64,000 bases of DNA from Olsenella uli (GTDB taxonomy: Bacteria > Actinomycetota > Coriobacteriia > Coriobacteriales > Atopobiaceae), in contig NZ_JACJJK010000005.1 in assembly GCF_016899935.1 (NCBI RefSeq), positions 124,001 to 188,000 of the forward strand. Reading direction: 5' to 3'. The notes beneath the pieces are model-generated. The model was not told the origin of the DNA and searched no databases. It saw nothing but the letters and a program-made list of their open reading frames with translations. Shown here piece after piece: positions 10,208 through 18,216 of this stretch; positions within the stretch are counted from its first letter, which is position 1; each line of letters opens with the position of its first letter. The translations under genes and the position numbers were made by a program.

Positions 10208-10976
10208 CGGCGCCCTCCCCTCCCAGGAAGGACACGACGTCCATGATCTCGTTGAAGAACTGCTTGCGCGTCTTGGACCCGCGGACGAGCTCGTTCCAGA
10301 CGCGACCGTCCTTGAGGAAGAGCGCGCGGCGGGCGTAGCTCGCGGCGAAGGAGTCGTGCGTGACCATGATGATCGTGGCGCCGGCGTTGTTGAGGTCCTC
10401 GAGGCTCTCCAGCAGCAGGCGCGAGTTGCGCGAGTCGAGGGCGCCGGTGGGCTCGTCGGCCAGCACGAGCGAGGGGTCGGTCACGATGGCGCGGGCCGCG
10501 GCGACGCGCTGCTTCTGGCCGCCGGACATCTCGTGCGGGAACTTGTCGAGCACCTCCGTGACGCCCAGGCGCTGCGCGACGCCGGTCACGCGCGCGACGA
10601 CCTCCTTGGGCGGCACGCGGTTGATCGTCAGCGCGAGCGCGATGTTCTCGCGCGCGGTGAGGGTGTCGAGCAGGTTGGAGTCCTGGAAGACGAAGCCCAG
10701 GCGCTCGCGGCGGAACTTCGAGAGCTGGCCGGGGCGCAGGGCGGTGATGTCCTGGCCGTCCACGTAGATGTGGCCGGAGGTGGGCCGGTCGATCGTGGAG
10801 ATGCAGTTGAGCATCGTGGTCTTGCCCGAGCCGGACGGGCCCATGATGGCGATGTACTCGCCGGCGGCGACGTCGAAGGAGACGCCGTCGAGGGCGCGCG
10901 TGACGTTGTCGCGGGTGCCGTAGAGCTTCTCGACGTCCTGACAGGACAGGACGGGTCTGGTGTGAGCAGGTGCCAT
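10197..10976 (-). CDS. Bce-type ABC transporter ATPase
   Basis: A 259-residue MacB/LolD-like ATPase. Walker A is GPSGSGKTT, the signature is MSGGQKQRVAAARAI, Walker B is LVLADEPTGALD and the switch is VTHDSF. It powers the adjacent FtsX-type permease. The ATG at 10976 has GAGAGGAAC upstream; the open frame extends 13 codons further without a better site. Overlap with the permease start indicates translational coupling. Order and family match BceA of bacitracin/lantibiotic resistance systems. Confidence 0.92.
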   Translation of the reverse strand: MAPAHTRPVLSCQDVEKLYGTRDNVTRALDGVSFDVAAGEYIAIMGPSGSGKTTMLNCISTIDRPTSGHIYVDGQDITALRPGQLSKFRRERLGFVFQDSNLLDTLTARENIALALTINRVPPKEVVARVTGVAQRLGVTEVLDKFPHEMSGGQKQRVAAARAIVTDPSLVLADEPTGALDSRNSRLLLESLEDLNNAGATIIMVTHDSFAASYARRALFLKDGRVWNELVRGSKTRKQFFNEIMDVVSFLGGEGADVR

Positions 10977-11135
10977 TGCGGTTCCTCTCAAGCGTGGCCG
11001 TTCGTACACGACCATACTCGCCCGGCGAGAGGGACGGTGCCATCGACGGGGCTTATCGCTCCCTTACGCTTTCGCAAGGTTGCGGGCGGGCGGCGAGCTC
11101 GCCCCCGCTGCGCCACCGGCTGCCCGCCCGGAGCC

Positions 11136-11214
11136 GATTAACGTGCAGAATCAAGCACAACTTTCTATATCCGCAGTTGAGAATAACGTACATGTTCGAT
11201 TCTGTACGTTATTT
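11136..11214. repeat. About 80-bp inverted-repeat element, family F, copy 1
   Basis: GATTAACGTGCAGAATC at 11136-11152 pairs with the complement at 11198-11214 with few mismatches; the centre is AT-rich. Copy 2 at 32010-32089 has nearly the same arms and size. It lies between the ATPase and the kinase gene, in the spacer where the transporter promoter should be. Confidence 0.75.
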
Positions 11215-11234
11215 CGCGGGGGCGGGGGCGGGCG

Positions 11235-12263
11235 CTACGCGCGGTCGGCGCTGTCGGGGAAGCCCAGATAGACCGTCGTGCCGACGCCCTGCTCGGACTC
11301 CAGCCACGCCGAGACGCCCATCTTCTCGCAGAGCTCGCGCACGAGGTAGAGCCCCATGCCGGTGGAGCGCGCGTAGCGCCGGCCGTTCTCGCCGGTGAAG
11401 CCCTTGTCAAAGACGCGGCCCACGTCGGCGGCCGGGATGCCGATGCCGTCGTCGGCGATCGCGAGCCGCGTCTCCCAGGCGTCGAGACCCGTCTCCTGGC
11501 GCTCAGCCCAGATGCGCACGCGACCCCCGCCGTCCTTCTCGCCCTGGTACTTGGCTGCGTTGACGAGAACCTGGCCGATCACGAAGGCCAGCCACTTGGG
11601 GTCAGCGCGCACCGTGTAGTCAAGGTTGCCCAGCTCGGGGGCCACGTGGGCGCCTATCAGCGTGCGGGCCTTGTGGCGCAGCGCGTCGCGCACCACGTCG
11701 GCGAGCGCGACCTGACGGATCTGGAAGTCGCGCTCCAGCGAGGTGCCGCGCGAGTAGTAGAGCGCCTGCTCCACGTAGCCCTCGATCTGGTCCAGCTCGG
11801 CGTCCATGGACTCGGTGGCCGGCGAGGGGTTGTTGCGCGCCACGAGCCGTGCGGCGGCGATCGGCGTCTTGATCTCGTGCACCCAGGTCTCCACGTACTC
11901 GCGGTACTCGCGCGAGCGGCGGCGCGCGGCGGCGATGCGGTCGCGCATGGAGCGGGACTCGCGCTCGAGCGCGTCGTAGAAGAGCTGGCCCTCCAGAAAG
12001 CCGGGGCGCTCGGTGAGCTCCGTGGCGAGGTAGGTCTCGTCGAGGGCGTCCAGCGCGTCGGCGAGCCGCCGGTAGAACGCGCGCCGGTGCAGCCAGTCCA
12101 GCACGAGCGCCACGGCTGCGGCCACCACGAGCACGCCGCAGACAAAGGCCACGGCCGCCGGGTCGAGCCCGTAGACGGTCATGACCAGCGCGCAGAACGC
12201 GAGCGCCACCGCGCCCACGACGAGCGGCACCAGCCGGTCCGCGACGTACGCCCCAAAGCCCAC
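11235..12263 (-). CDS. Intramembrane-sensing histidine kinase (BceS-like)
   Basis: 342 residues. Two transmembrane helices with almost no extracellular loop occupy residues about 8-55, followed by a dimerisation domain with phospho-acceptor WVHEIKTPIAAARL and an ATPase domain with GIGIPAADVGRVFDKGF and GMGLYLVRELCEKMG. A short paired-helix sensor is the hallmark of BceS-type kinases, which receive the signal from the BceAB transporter rather than from the ligand. The start is GTG at 12263 with AGGAGGG upstream; it lies 15 bases after the regulator stop. It probably phosphorylates the regulator encoded just upstream. Confidence 0.92.
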   Translation of the reverse strand: MGFGAYVADRLVPLVVGAVALAFCALVMTVYGLDPAAVAFVCGVLVVAAAVALVLDWLHRRAFYRRLADALDALDETYLATELTERPGFLEGQLFYDALERESRSMRDRIAAARRRSREYREYVETWVHEIKTPIAAARLVARNNPSPATESMDAELDQIEGYVEQALYYSRGTSLERDFQIRQVALADVVRDALRHKARTLIGAHVAPELGNLDYTVRADPKWLAFVIGQVLVNAAKYQGEKDGGGRVRIWAERQETGLDAWETRLAIADDGIGIPAADVGRVFDKGFTGENGRRYARSTGMGLYLVRELCEKMGVSAWLESEQGVGTTVYLGFPDSADRA

Positions 12264-12278
12264 GCGCTTCTCGCCCTC

Positions 12279-12950
12279 CTACTCCACCAGGTAGCCCATG
12301 CCGCGCTTGGTCCGCACGAAGTCCTCAATGCCGATCTTGGCGAGCGTGGCGCGCAGGTGGCTCACGTTCACGGTGAGCGTGTTGTCGTCCACGAACTCGT
12401 CCGAGGCCCAGAGCTCCTCCTGGATGCGCTGGCGGGAGACCACCGCGCCGGCGTTGCGCATGAGCAGCGCCAGGATGCGCAGCTCGTTCTTGGTGAGCTC
12501 GGCCGTGCGGCCCTGGTAGCTCACGCGGCAGCGGGCCGTGTCCAGCGTGACGCCGCCGTGCGCGATCTCCGCCGACGCGGCCCCCTCGCCGTAGCTGCGC
12601 TTGAGCACGGTGGCCACGTGGGCGAGCAGGACCTGGTCGTTGTAGGGCTTGGGCACGAAGTCGTCCGCGCCAAAGGAGAGCGTGAGCAGCTCGTCCATGT
12701 CGTTGTCGCGGGAGGTCACCACGACGATGGGCACGGGGCTCGCGCGGCGCACCTCGCGGCAGACGTAGGTGCCGTCGACGCCGGGCAGGTTGAGGTCGAG
12801 CAGCACCAGGTCGGGCGCCGCAGCCAGAATCTGCGCGGCCACGTCGTCAAAGCTCGTGAGCGCCTTCGCCTCGTAGCCGTTGCGCCCGAGCAGCACGCAG
12901 AGCTCGTCGCGCAGGCGCGCGTCGTCCTCAACCACGAGCAGCCGTCGCAT
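12279..12950 (-). CDS. OmpR-family response regulator (BceR-like)
   Basis: 223 residues. Receiver domain with acidic pair Glu8/Asp9-Asp10, phospho-acceptor Asp52 (LLDLNLPGVDG) and Lys in PKPYN. The C-terminal winged helix is TKNELRILALLMRN...VNVSHLRATLAKIG...RTKRGMGYLVE. The ATG at 12950 is preceded by GGGAGG. It is first in a regulator-kinase-ATPase-permease series on one strand and is expected to switch on the transporter genes when antimicrobial peptide flux is sensed. Confidence 0.93.
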   Translation of the reverse strand: MRRLLVVEDDARLRDELCVLLGRNGYEAKALTSFDDVAAQILAAAPDLVLLDLNLPGVDGTYVCREVRRASPVPIVVVTSRDNDMDELLTLSFGADDFVPKPYNDQVLLAHVATVLKRSYGEGAASAEIAHGGVTLDTARCRVSYQGRTAELTKNELRILALLMRNAGAVVSRQRIQEELWASDEFVDDNTLTVNVSHLRATLAKIGIEDFVRTKRGMGYLVE

Positions 12951-13266
12951 GTGTGCCTCCCGAGTACGCGGTCTTCTCGCCACGAGGGTAGCATACGGCT
13001 CGGGGCACATCCGGCAGTACGCGACTTCCAACGTTTTGGCCGCCGGAAACGTTGGAAGTCGCGTACCGGCAAAACCCAATACGCGATTTCACACGGAATC
13101 GAGCCTCAAAACGTTGGAAATCGCGTATCGGGACGCCAGGCGAGAAGAACGTCCGCCCGCGCGCCGGCACGTCACGGGTCCGTTACCGCCCGGCGAGCCG
13201 CCCGTCCCTCTCGTCCGCCGTCGGTCTATGATGGTCAGACTGTGTGACGAGACCGAAAGGCTCCCC
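12951..13266. other. Divergent spacer with two hairpins
   Basis: Perfect 20-base arms (start GTACGCGACTTCCAACG) lie at 13017-13036 and 13047-13066. A second, related unit has ATACGCGATTTC at 13080-13091 and its complement at about 13117-13128. A GAGAAGAAC motif follows at about 13140. Promoters for bceR and the CoA ligase must be here, but none is clear. Confidence 0.6.
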
Positions 13267-14901
13267 ATGACCATCGTCGACATGCTGCGCGCCAACGCCG
13301 AGCGCTACCCCAGCGAGGTCGCCCTCGTGGAGGTCAACCCCGAGCGGCGCGAGAACCGCCACATCACCTGGCGCGACTACGACCTGGTAGAGACCACCGA
13401 CGACGAGCCGTTCCGCCGCGAGATGACGTGGTCGGTCTTTGACGAGAAGGCCAACCGCTTTGCCAACCTGCTGCTGTCCCGCGGGGTGCGCAAGGACGAC
13501 AAGGTGGCCATCCTGCTCTACAACTGCATCGAGTGGCTGCCGCTCTACTTTGGCGTGCTCAAGTCCGGCGCCACGGTGGTGCCGCTGAACTTCCGCTACT
13601 CCGCCGACGAGATCGAGTACTGCCTGGACAAGGCGGACGTGGACATCCTGGTGTTTGGCCCGGAATTCATCGGGCGCGTGGAGGAGATCGTGGACCGCAT
13701 CCGGCAGGGGCGGCTCCTGTTCTACGTGGGCGACGACTGCCCCACCTGGGCGGAGAGCTACCGCGAGCTGGCTTCCCTGTGCTCCTCGGCGGACCCGCGC
13801 GTGCCGCTCAGCGAGGACGAGGACGCGGCCATCTACTTCTCCTCCGGCACCACGGGTTTTCCCAAGGCGATCCTGCACCACCACCAGAGCCTCACGCAGG
13901 CGGCCGAGATGGAGCAACACCACCACGGCCAGACCCACGACGACGTGTTCCTCTGCATCCCGCCGCTCTACCACACGGGCGCGTGCATGCACTGGCTGGG
14001 CAGCCTCATGGTGGGCGGGCGCGGCGTGCTGTTGCGCGGCGTCTCCCCCAAGACCGTGCTGGAGACCGTCTCCAGCGAGCGCTGCACCATCGTGTGGCTG
14101 CTCGTGCCGTGGGCGCAGGACATCCTCGTGGCGCTCGAGGAGGGCACGGTGAGCCTCTCCAACTACCACCTGGACCAGTGGCGCCTCATGCACATCGGCG
14201 CGCAGCCGGTGCCGGAGAGCCTGATCCGCCGCTGGCGCGCGGTCTTCCCGCACCACGCCTACGACACCAACTACGGCCTCTCGGAGTCCATGGGGCCGGG
14301 CTGCGTGCACCTGGGCCTGGAGAACATCGACCACGTGGGCGCGATCGGCGTGCCCGGCTACCGCTGGCGCTGCAAGATCGTGGACGAGGCCGGCGCCGAG
14401 GTGGCGCCCGGCGAGGTCGGCGAGCTCTGCGTGCAGGGCCCCGGCGTCATGGAGTGCTACTACAAGGACCCCGAGGCCACGGCCGAGACCCTCGTGGACG
14501 GCTGGCTCCACACCGGCGACATGGCCCGTCAGGACGCCGACGGCTTCTACTGGCTCGTGGACCGCAAGAAGGACGTGGTCATCATGGGCGGCGAGAACAT
14601 CTACCCCGTGGAGATCGAGGACTTCCTGATGGGCCACCCCGCGATCAAGGACGTGGCTGTGATCGGCCTTCCCGACGAGCGCCTGGGCGAGATCCCGGCC
14701 GCCGTGATCGAGCTCAAGCCGGACGCCACGCTCACCGAGGACGACGTCATGACGTTCTGCGGGCGGCTGCCGCGCTACAAGCGGCCCCGCCGAGTGATCT
14801 TTGCCCCCGTGCCCAGAAACCCCACGGGCAAGATAGAGAAGCCGGCGCTGCGCGCAAAGTACGGGGCGGACGCCCTCGTCGCGCGCGAGACGCGCCGCTA
14901 G
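13267..14901 (+). CDS. AMP-forming acyl/aryl-CoA ligase
   Basis: A 544-residue ANL-superfamily ligase. The P-loop is YFSSGTTGFPKAILHHH, the A5 motif is YGLSESMG, and the hinge region is GWLHTGDMARQDADGFYWLVDRKK. The lysine that completes the adenylation site is in NPTGKIEKPAL. It makes an acyl-CoA from a carboxylic acid, ATP and CoA via an acyl-adenylate. The ATG at 13267 has GAAAGG upstream. It lies 71 bases before iorA, so the substrate may be an aryl acid related to arylpyruvate oxidation (for example phenylacetate or indoleacetate); a fatty acid is also possible. Confidence 0.88.
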   Translation: MTIVDMLRANAERYPSEVALVEVNPERRENRHITWRDYDLVETTDDEPFRREMTWSVFDEKANRFANLLLSRGVRKDDKVAILLYNCIEWLPLYFGVLKSGATVVPLNFRYSADEIEYCLDKADVDILVFGPEFIGRVEEIVDRIRQGRLLFYVGDDCPTWAESYRELASLCSSADPRVPLSEDEDAAIYFSSGTTGFPKAILHHHQSLTQAAEMEQHHHGQTHDDVFLCIPPLYHTGACMHWLGSLMVGGRGVLLRGVSPKTVLETVSSERCTIVWLLVPWAQDILVALEEGTVSLSNYHLDQWRLMHIGAQPVPESLIRRWRAVFPHHAYDTNYGLSESMGPGCVHLGLENIDHVGAIGVPGYRWRCKIVDEAGAEVAPGEVGELCVQGPGVMECYYKDPEATAETLVDGWLHTGDMARQDADGFYWLVDRKKDVVIMGGENIYPVEIEDFLMGHPAIKDVAVIGLPDERLGEIPAAVIELKPDATLTEDDVMTFCGRLPRYKRPRRVIFAPVPRNPTGKIEKPALRAKYGADALVARETRR

Positions 14902-14910
14902 GAAGCAGCA

Positions 14911-14951
14911 CTGCCGAGAAGAACCTGGCAGCCGCACGTTCTTCTCGGCAG
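14911..14951. terminator. Inverted pair of the GAGAAGAAC motif
   Basis: CTGCCGAGAAGAAC at 14911-14924 pairs perfectly with 14938-14951 (14-base stem, 13-base loop) between the CoA-ligase stop and iorA. It is the clearest example of the motif used as a hairpin. Confidence 0.7.
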
Positions 14952-14972
14952 GCAAACGAGGAGAGGAGCAAT

Positions 14973-16742
14973 ATGGACAAGCACCTCATGTCCGGAAACG
15001 AGGCCATCGCCCAGGGCGCCTGGGAGGCGGGCGTGGCCGTGGGCGTGGGCTACCCCGGCACGCCGTCCACCGAGACGCTCGAGGCCCTCGTGCGCCACGA
15101 GGACGTCTACTGCGAGTGGTCGCCCAACGAGAAGGTCGCCTTTGAGGTGGGCCTCGGCGCCGCCATCGCCGGCGTGCGCTCGCTCGTCACGATGAAGCAC
15201 GTGGGCGTCAACGTGGCCGCCGACCCCTTCATGGCCGCCGCGTCCACGGGCGTGAACGCCGGCCTCGTGCTCCTGGCCGCGGACGACCCGTCCTGCTACT
15301 CGTCCCAGAACGAGCAGGACTCGCGCTTCTACGCCGCCTTCGGCCGCATCCCCTGCCTCGACGTCACCGACTCGCAGGACTGCTACGAGATGACGCGCGC
15401 CGCCTTTGCGCTCTCCGAGCGCTTTGACACGCCGGTCATGCTGCACGAGACCATGCGCATCGCGCACACCCGCACGCTCGTGGCTGCGGCCGGCGCGCGC
15501 GAGGACGTGGCCCCGCGCGACTACGCGGACGACATCCCCAAGTACGTCATGATGCCGGCCAACGCCGTCAAGCGCCGCGCCGTGGTGGACGAGCGCCAGG
15601 CCGCGCTGGAGGCCTACGCGGAGACGTGCCCCTTCAACCACGTGGAGATGCGGGACGAGAAGATCGGCGTCATCTGCGCCGGCGCCGTCTACCAGCACGT
15701 CCGTGAGGCGCTGCCCGAGGCCTCCACGTTCAAGCTCGGCCTTGCCTGGCCGCTGCCCGCCCGCGCGCTCGCCGACTTCGCCGCCTCCGTGGACGCGTGC
15801 TACGTGGTGGAGGAGGCGAGCGACTACTTCTCCTCGCACGTCCGCGCCCTCGGTATCGCACTCGCCGAGCCGCCCGCCGCGCCGCTCCCTGTGGCCGGCG
15901 AGCTCAAGCCCGAGCTCATCCGCGCCGCCTTCGGCGAGGCGCTGCCTACGCACCTGGCGCCCGCCACGGACCTGCCGCCGCGCCCGCCCGCGTTCTGCCC
16001 GGGCTGCCCGCACCGACTCGTCTTCTGCGAGCTGCGCCGGCTCAAGGCCATCGTGACCGGCGACATCGGCTGCTACACGCTCGGCGCCGTCGCACCCTAC
16101 GGCGCGTGCCACACGGTCATCGACATGGGTGCCTCGCTCTCCATGGCGCACGGCATGGAGCTTGCGCACGCGCCCGAGCGCGCGGGCCGTCCCGTCGTGG
16201 GCGTCATCGGCGACTCCACGTTCGCGCACTCCGGCATCACGAGCATGCTCGGCACCATCTACAACGGCGGCACCGGCACCCTCTGCATCCTGGACAACCG
16301 CACGACGGCCATGACCGGCACGCAGGGCAACCCCGTGAACGGCGTCACCCTCACGGACAGCTCGCACAAGATCGGCCCGCTGGACAACCCCACCGGCAAG
16401 GCGCTCGACCTTCTCGCCCTGTGCCGCGCGATGGGCGTGGAGGACGTGGCTGAGGTGGACGCGCAGGACCTCCAGGCCGTGCGCTCCGCGCTGCGCGCCG
16501 CGGTGGCCGCGACCGACCGCCTCTCCGTCATCGTGTTCAAGGCGCCGTGCCGCCTCATCGACCGCAGCCGCGGCAAGGAGCCCACGATTCGCAACTGCCG
16601 CGCGTGCGGCCAGTGCGTCAAGATCGGCTGTCCCGCGCTCGGGCGCGCCAAGGACGGCACGGCCGTGATCGACCCCACGCAGTGCGTCGGCTGCGACCAG
16701 TGCGTCCAGTCCTGCCCGTTCGGCTGCATCACGAAGGAGTAA
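14973..16742 (+). CDS. iorA: Indolepyruvate ferredoxin oxidoreductase, alpha subunit
   Basis: 589 residues. With IorB it oxidatively decarboxylates aryl-pyruvates from Trp, Tyr and Phe to aryl-acetyl-CoA, reducing ferredoxin. The N-terminal pyrimidine-binding domain starts at MSGNEAIAQGAWEAGV. The thiamin-diphosphate domain includes CPGCPHRLVFCELRRL and GDIGCYTLG. The C-terminus carries two [4Fe-4S] motifs, CRACGQCVKIGCP and CVGCDQCVQSCP. The ATG at 14973 is preceded by GAGGAGAGG. iorB follows after two bases, and its ribosome site lies in the iorA tail. Confidence 0.95.
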   Translation: MDKHLMSGNEAIAQGAWEAGVAVGVGYPGTPSTETLEALVRHEDVYCEWSPNEKVAFEVGLGAAIAGVRSLVTMKHVGVNVAADPFMAAASTGVNAGLVLLAADDPSCYSSQNEQDSRFYAAFGRIPCLDVTDSQDCYEMTRAAFALSERFDTPVMLHETMRIAHTRTLVAAAGAREDVAPRDYADDIPKYVMMPANAVKRRAVVDERQAALEAYAETCPFNHVEMRDEKIGVICAGAVYQHVREALPEASTFKLGLAWPLPARALADFAASVDACYVVEEASDYFSSHVRALGIALAEPPAAPLPVAGELKPELIRAAFGEALPTHLAPATDLPPRPPAFCPGCPHRLVFCELRRLKAIVTGDIGCYTLGAVAPYGACHTVIDMGASLSMAHGMELAHAPERAGRPVVGVIGDSTFAHSGITSMLGTIYNGGTGTLCILDNRTTAMTGTQGNPVNGVTLTDSSHKIGPLDNPTGKALDLLALCRAMGVEDVAEVDAQDLQAVRSALRAAVAATDRLSVIVFKAPCRLIDRSRGKEPTIRNCRACGQCVKIGCPALGRAKDGTAVIDPTQCVGCDQCVQSCPFGCITKE

Positions 16743-16744
16743 CC

Positions 16745-17377
16745 ATGGCAGACACCGAGAAGAACGTGGAAAAGGGACAGTCCCTTTTCCACGGCACCAA
16801 GACCATCCTGCTCGTGGGCGTGGGCGGCCAGGGCACCATCCTCGCCGGCAAGCTGCTCGCGAGTGTGGCCGCCGGCGCGGGCCTCGACGTCAAGGTCTCC
16901 GAGATCCACGGCATGAGCCAGCGCGGCGGGTCCGTGAGCACGGTCATCCGCCTGGGCGAGCACGTGTCCACGATGGTCTGCGACGACGGCTGCGCGGACG
17001 TGATCGTGGCCTTTGAGGCGGTGGAGGCCCTGCGCGCCCAGCACTACCTCGCCGAGGGCGGCCGCATGTTCGTGAACGACGAGGAGATCACGCCCGTCTC
17101 GGTGAACATCGGCAACTTCACGATGCCCGAGCGCGTGGACGAGCGCCTGCGCGAGCTGGGCGCGCACCTGCTCGACGCCGGCGTGATCGCGCGCGGGCTG
17201 GGCTCGCCCCGTTCCACCAACGTGGTCCTCGTGGGCGCGCTCTCCACGGCGCTGCCCTTCGACGCCGAGCTCTGGCGCGACGCTGTGCGCGCCTGCGTGC
17301 CGGCCGCCACGGTGGAGGCCAACCTCGCGGCCTTCGAGGCCGGCCGCGACGCCGCGCTGCGCGGCGAGGCGCGGTAG
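16745..17377 (+). CDS. iorB: Indolepyruvate ferredoxin oxidoreductase, beta subunit
   Basis: 210 residues, gamma-type domain of the 2-oxoacid:ferredoxin oxidoreductases, with ILLVGVGGQGTILAGKLLA and SEIHGMSQRGGSV. The normal N-terminus would start just before KTILLVGVGGQG. Here about 17 extra residues precede it (MADTEKNVEKGQSLFHG). These are encoded by a GAGAAGAAC motif followed directly by a 27-bp palindrome (16767-16793) read in frame. The ATG at 16745 has GAAGGAG, so the extension is probably translated. Catalysis should not be affected, because the nucleotide-fold glycine loop is intact. Confidence 0.94.
   Translation: MADTEKNVEKGQSLFHGTKTILLVGVGGQGTILAGKLLASVAAGAGLDVKVSEIHGMSQRGGSVSTVIRLGEHVSTMVCDDGCADVIVAFEAVEALRAQHYLAEGGRMFVNDEEITPVSVNIGNFTMPERVDERLRELGAHLLDAGVIARGLGSPRSTNVVLVGALSTALPFDAELWRDAVRACVPAATVEANLAAFEAGRDAALRGEAR
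16767..16793. repeat. 27-bp palindrome, family B, inside iorB
   Basis: A perfect palindrome with GTGGAAAAGGGAC arms. It is identical to the copy at 30385-30411. It is read in frame as VEKGQSLFH near the start of iorB. Confidence 0.92.
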
Positions 17378-17417
17378 GGGCCGCGGCGGGAGACTCTTCT
17401 CGCCCGCACACACGACG

Positions 17418-17450
17418 GGACCCCGGCCGCCACGGCGACCGGGGTCCTTC
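17418..17450 (+). terminator. Terminator after iorB
   Basis: A 9-base stem, GGACCCCGG with its complement, a 12-base loop and a weak TTC tail, 40 bases after the iorB stop. Confidence 0.65.
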
Positions 17451-17695
17451 ACGTCCTGGTGGGCCGGCGCGTCCCCCGACCACGCCGACCCGTCTGTTCG
17501 GGGGATGTAAAGAGATAGTACCCCAAACGGGGCTCGCATATCTAGCGGGAGCGGAACCGCCGGCGCACCGTCCTTCTCGCCGTCCTTCTCCCCGAGCAAA
17601 ACCGACCGCCCGCGTACTTCTTGCCGATGTGCGGCGCGCGTCACGGTAGGGTAAGGAATAATCTGTTCGCTGCGATCATGTGGTGGTGATTTCCC
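17451..17695. promoter_or_regulatory. Leader region of the DUF1508 gene
   Basis: Gene-free. It holds a CCCCCGA/TCGGGGG inverted pair around 17475-17505 and a tandem GTCCTTCTC motif at 17571-17590. GGTAAGGAATAATC near 17650 could contain a -10. No confident promoter call is possible. Confidence 0.3.
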
Positions 17696-18067
17696 ATGGG
17701 ACAGTACGTCGTGGTTGAGAACGAGGGCCGCTACTGCTTCAACCTCTGCGCCTCCAACGGGCACATCCTGATGTCGTCGATCATCTTCCCGTCCAAGGAC
17801 GAGTGCCTGCACGGCATCGAGTGCGTGCGCGCCACCGCCGAGCAGGCGGAGGTCGAGGACAGCACGATCGATGCCTTCGACCGCGAGCCCACGCCCAAGT
17901 TCCGCATCTACGAGGACTTTGACGGCCACTACTTCTTCCGCTACATCACGCAGGAGGCCGGCGACATCGCGCGCTCGCACACCTACGAGCACAAGGAGTC
18001 GCTGCTGCGGCGCATCGAGCGCACGCGCGCGGAGGCCGACTCCTCGCTCGCGGCGGACGAGAACTAG
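17696..18067 (+). CDS. DUF1508 (YegP-like) protein
   Basis: 123 residues. The first half (MGQYVVVENEGRYCFNLCASNGHILMSSIIFPSKDECLHGIECVR, read in sections) fits the YegP/DUF1508 fold, in which each about 50-residue repeat has an FxxxAxNGxxI...F-Y-S-x2 pattern. The second half, with FRIYEDFDGHYFFRYI, could be a diverged second repeat. There is no signal peptide or membrane segment. The ATG is at 17696, with only a weak GGTGG upstream. Function in the family is unknown. It lies upstream of selD but is separated from it by a terminator-like hairpin and two palindromes. Confidence 0.78.
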   Translation: MGQYVVVENEGRYCFNLCASNGHILMSSIIFPSKDECLHGIECVRATAEQAEVEDSTIDAFDREPTPKFRIYEDFDGHYFFRYITQEAGDIARSHTYEHKESLLRRIERTRAEADSSLAADEN

Positions 18068-18100
18068 CGGCATCAATCGGCACAGAGCGACCGACTCGGC

Positions 18101-18129
18101 ACGCCCCCGGGACCTGCGCCCGGGGGCGT
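18101..18129 (+). terminator. Hairpin after the DUF1508 gene
   Basis: ACGCCCCCGGG pairs with CCCGGGGGCGT, with a 7-base loop, 33 bases past the stop. No long T-run follows. Confidence 0.65.
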
Positions 18130-18200
18130 CTGCAAATTGGGGACAGTCCCCGATTTACAGAAAAGTTTTATGTGATTTGGGGACTGTCCCCAATTTGCAG
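18130..18200. repeat. Twin family A palindromes (REPIN-like pair)
   Basis: Two GGGGAC-GTCCCC palindromes (18130-18160 and 18172-18200) are separated by AAAAGTTTTAT. The outermost arms CTGCAAATTGGGG and CCCCAATTTGCAG match each other, so the pair as a whole is also an inverted repeat. It directly precedes selD. Confidence 0.88.
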
Positions 18201-18216
18201 ACACACGGAGGAAGCG

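Noticed and set aside
7841-10246. An 801-codon open frame on the plus strand opposite the Bce permease
   Set aside because: It is rich in His, Arg and Gly, has no domain pattern, and is the antisense shadow of a clear FtsX permease. Long antisense frames are expected at this GC content.
13183-14955. A 590-codon minus-strand frame opposite the CoA ligase
   Set aside because: Same reason: a compositional shadow without motifs or ribosome site, opposite a gene with all ANL motifs.
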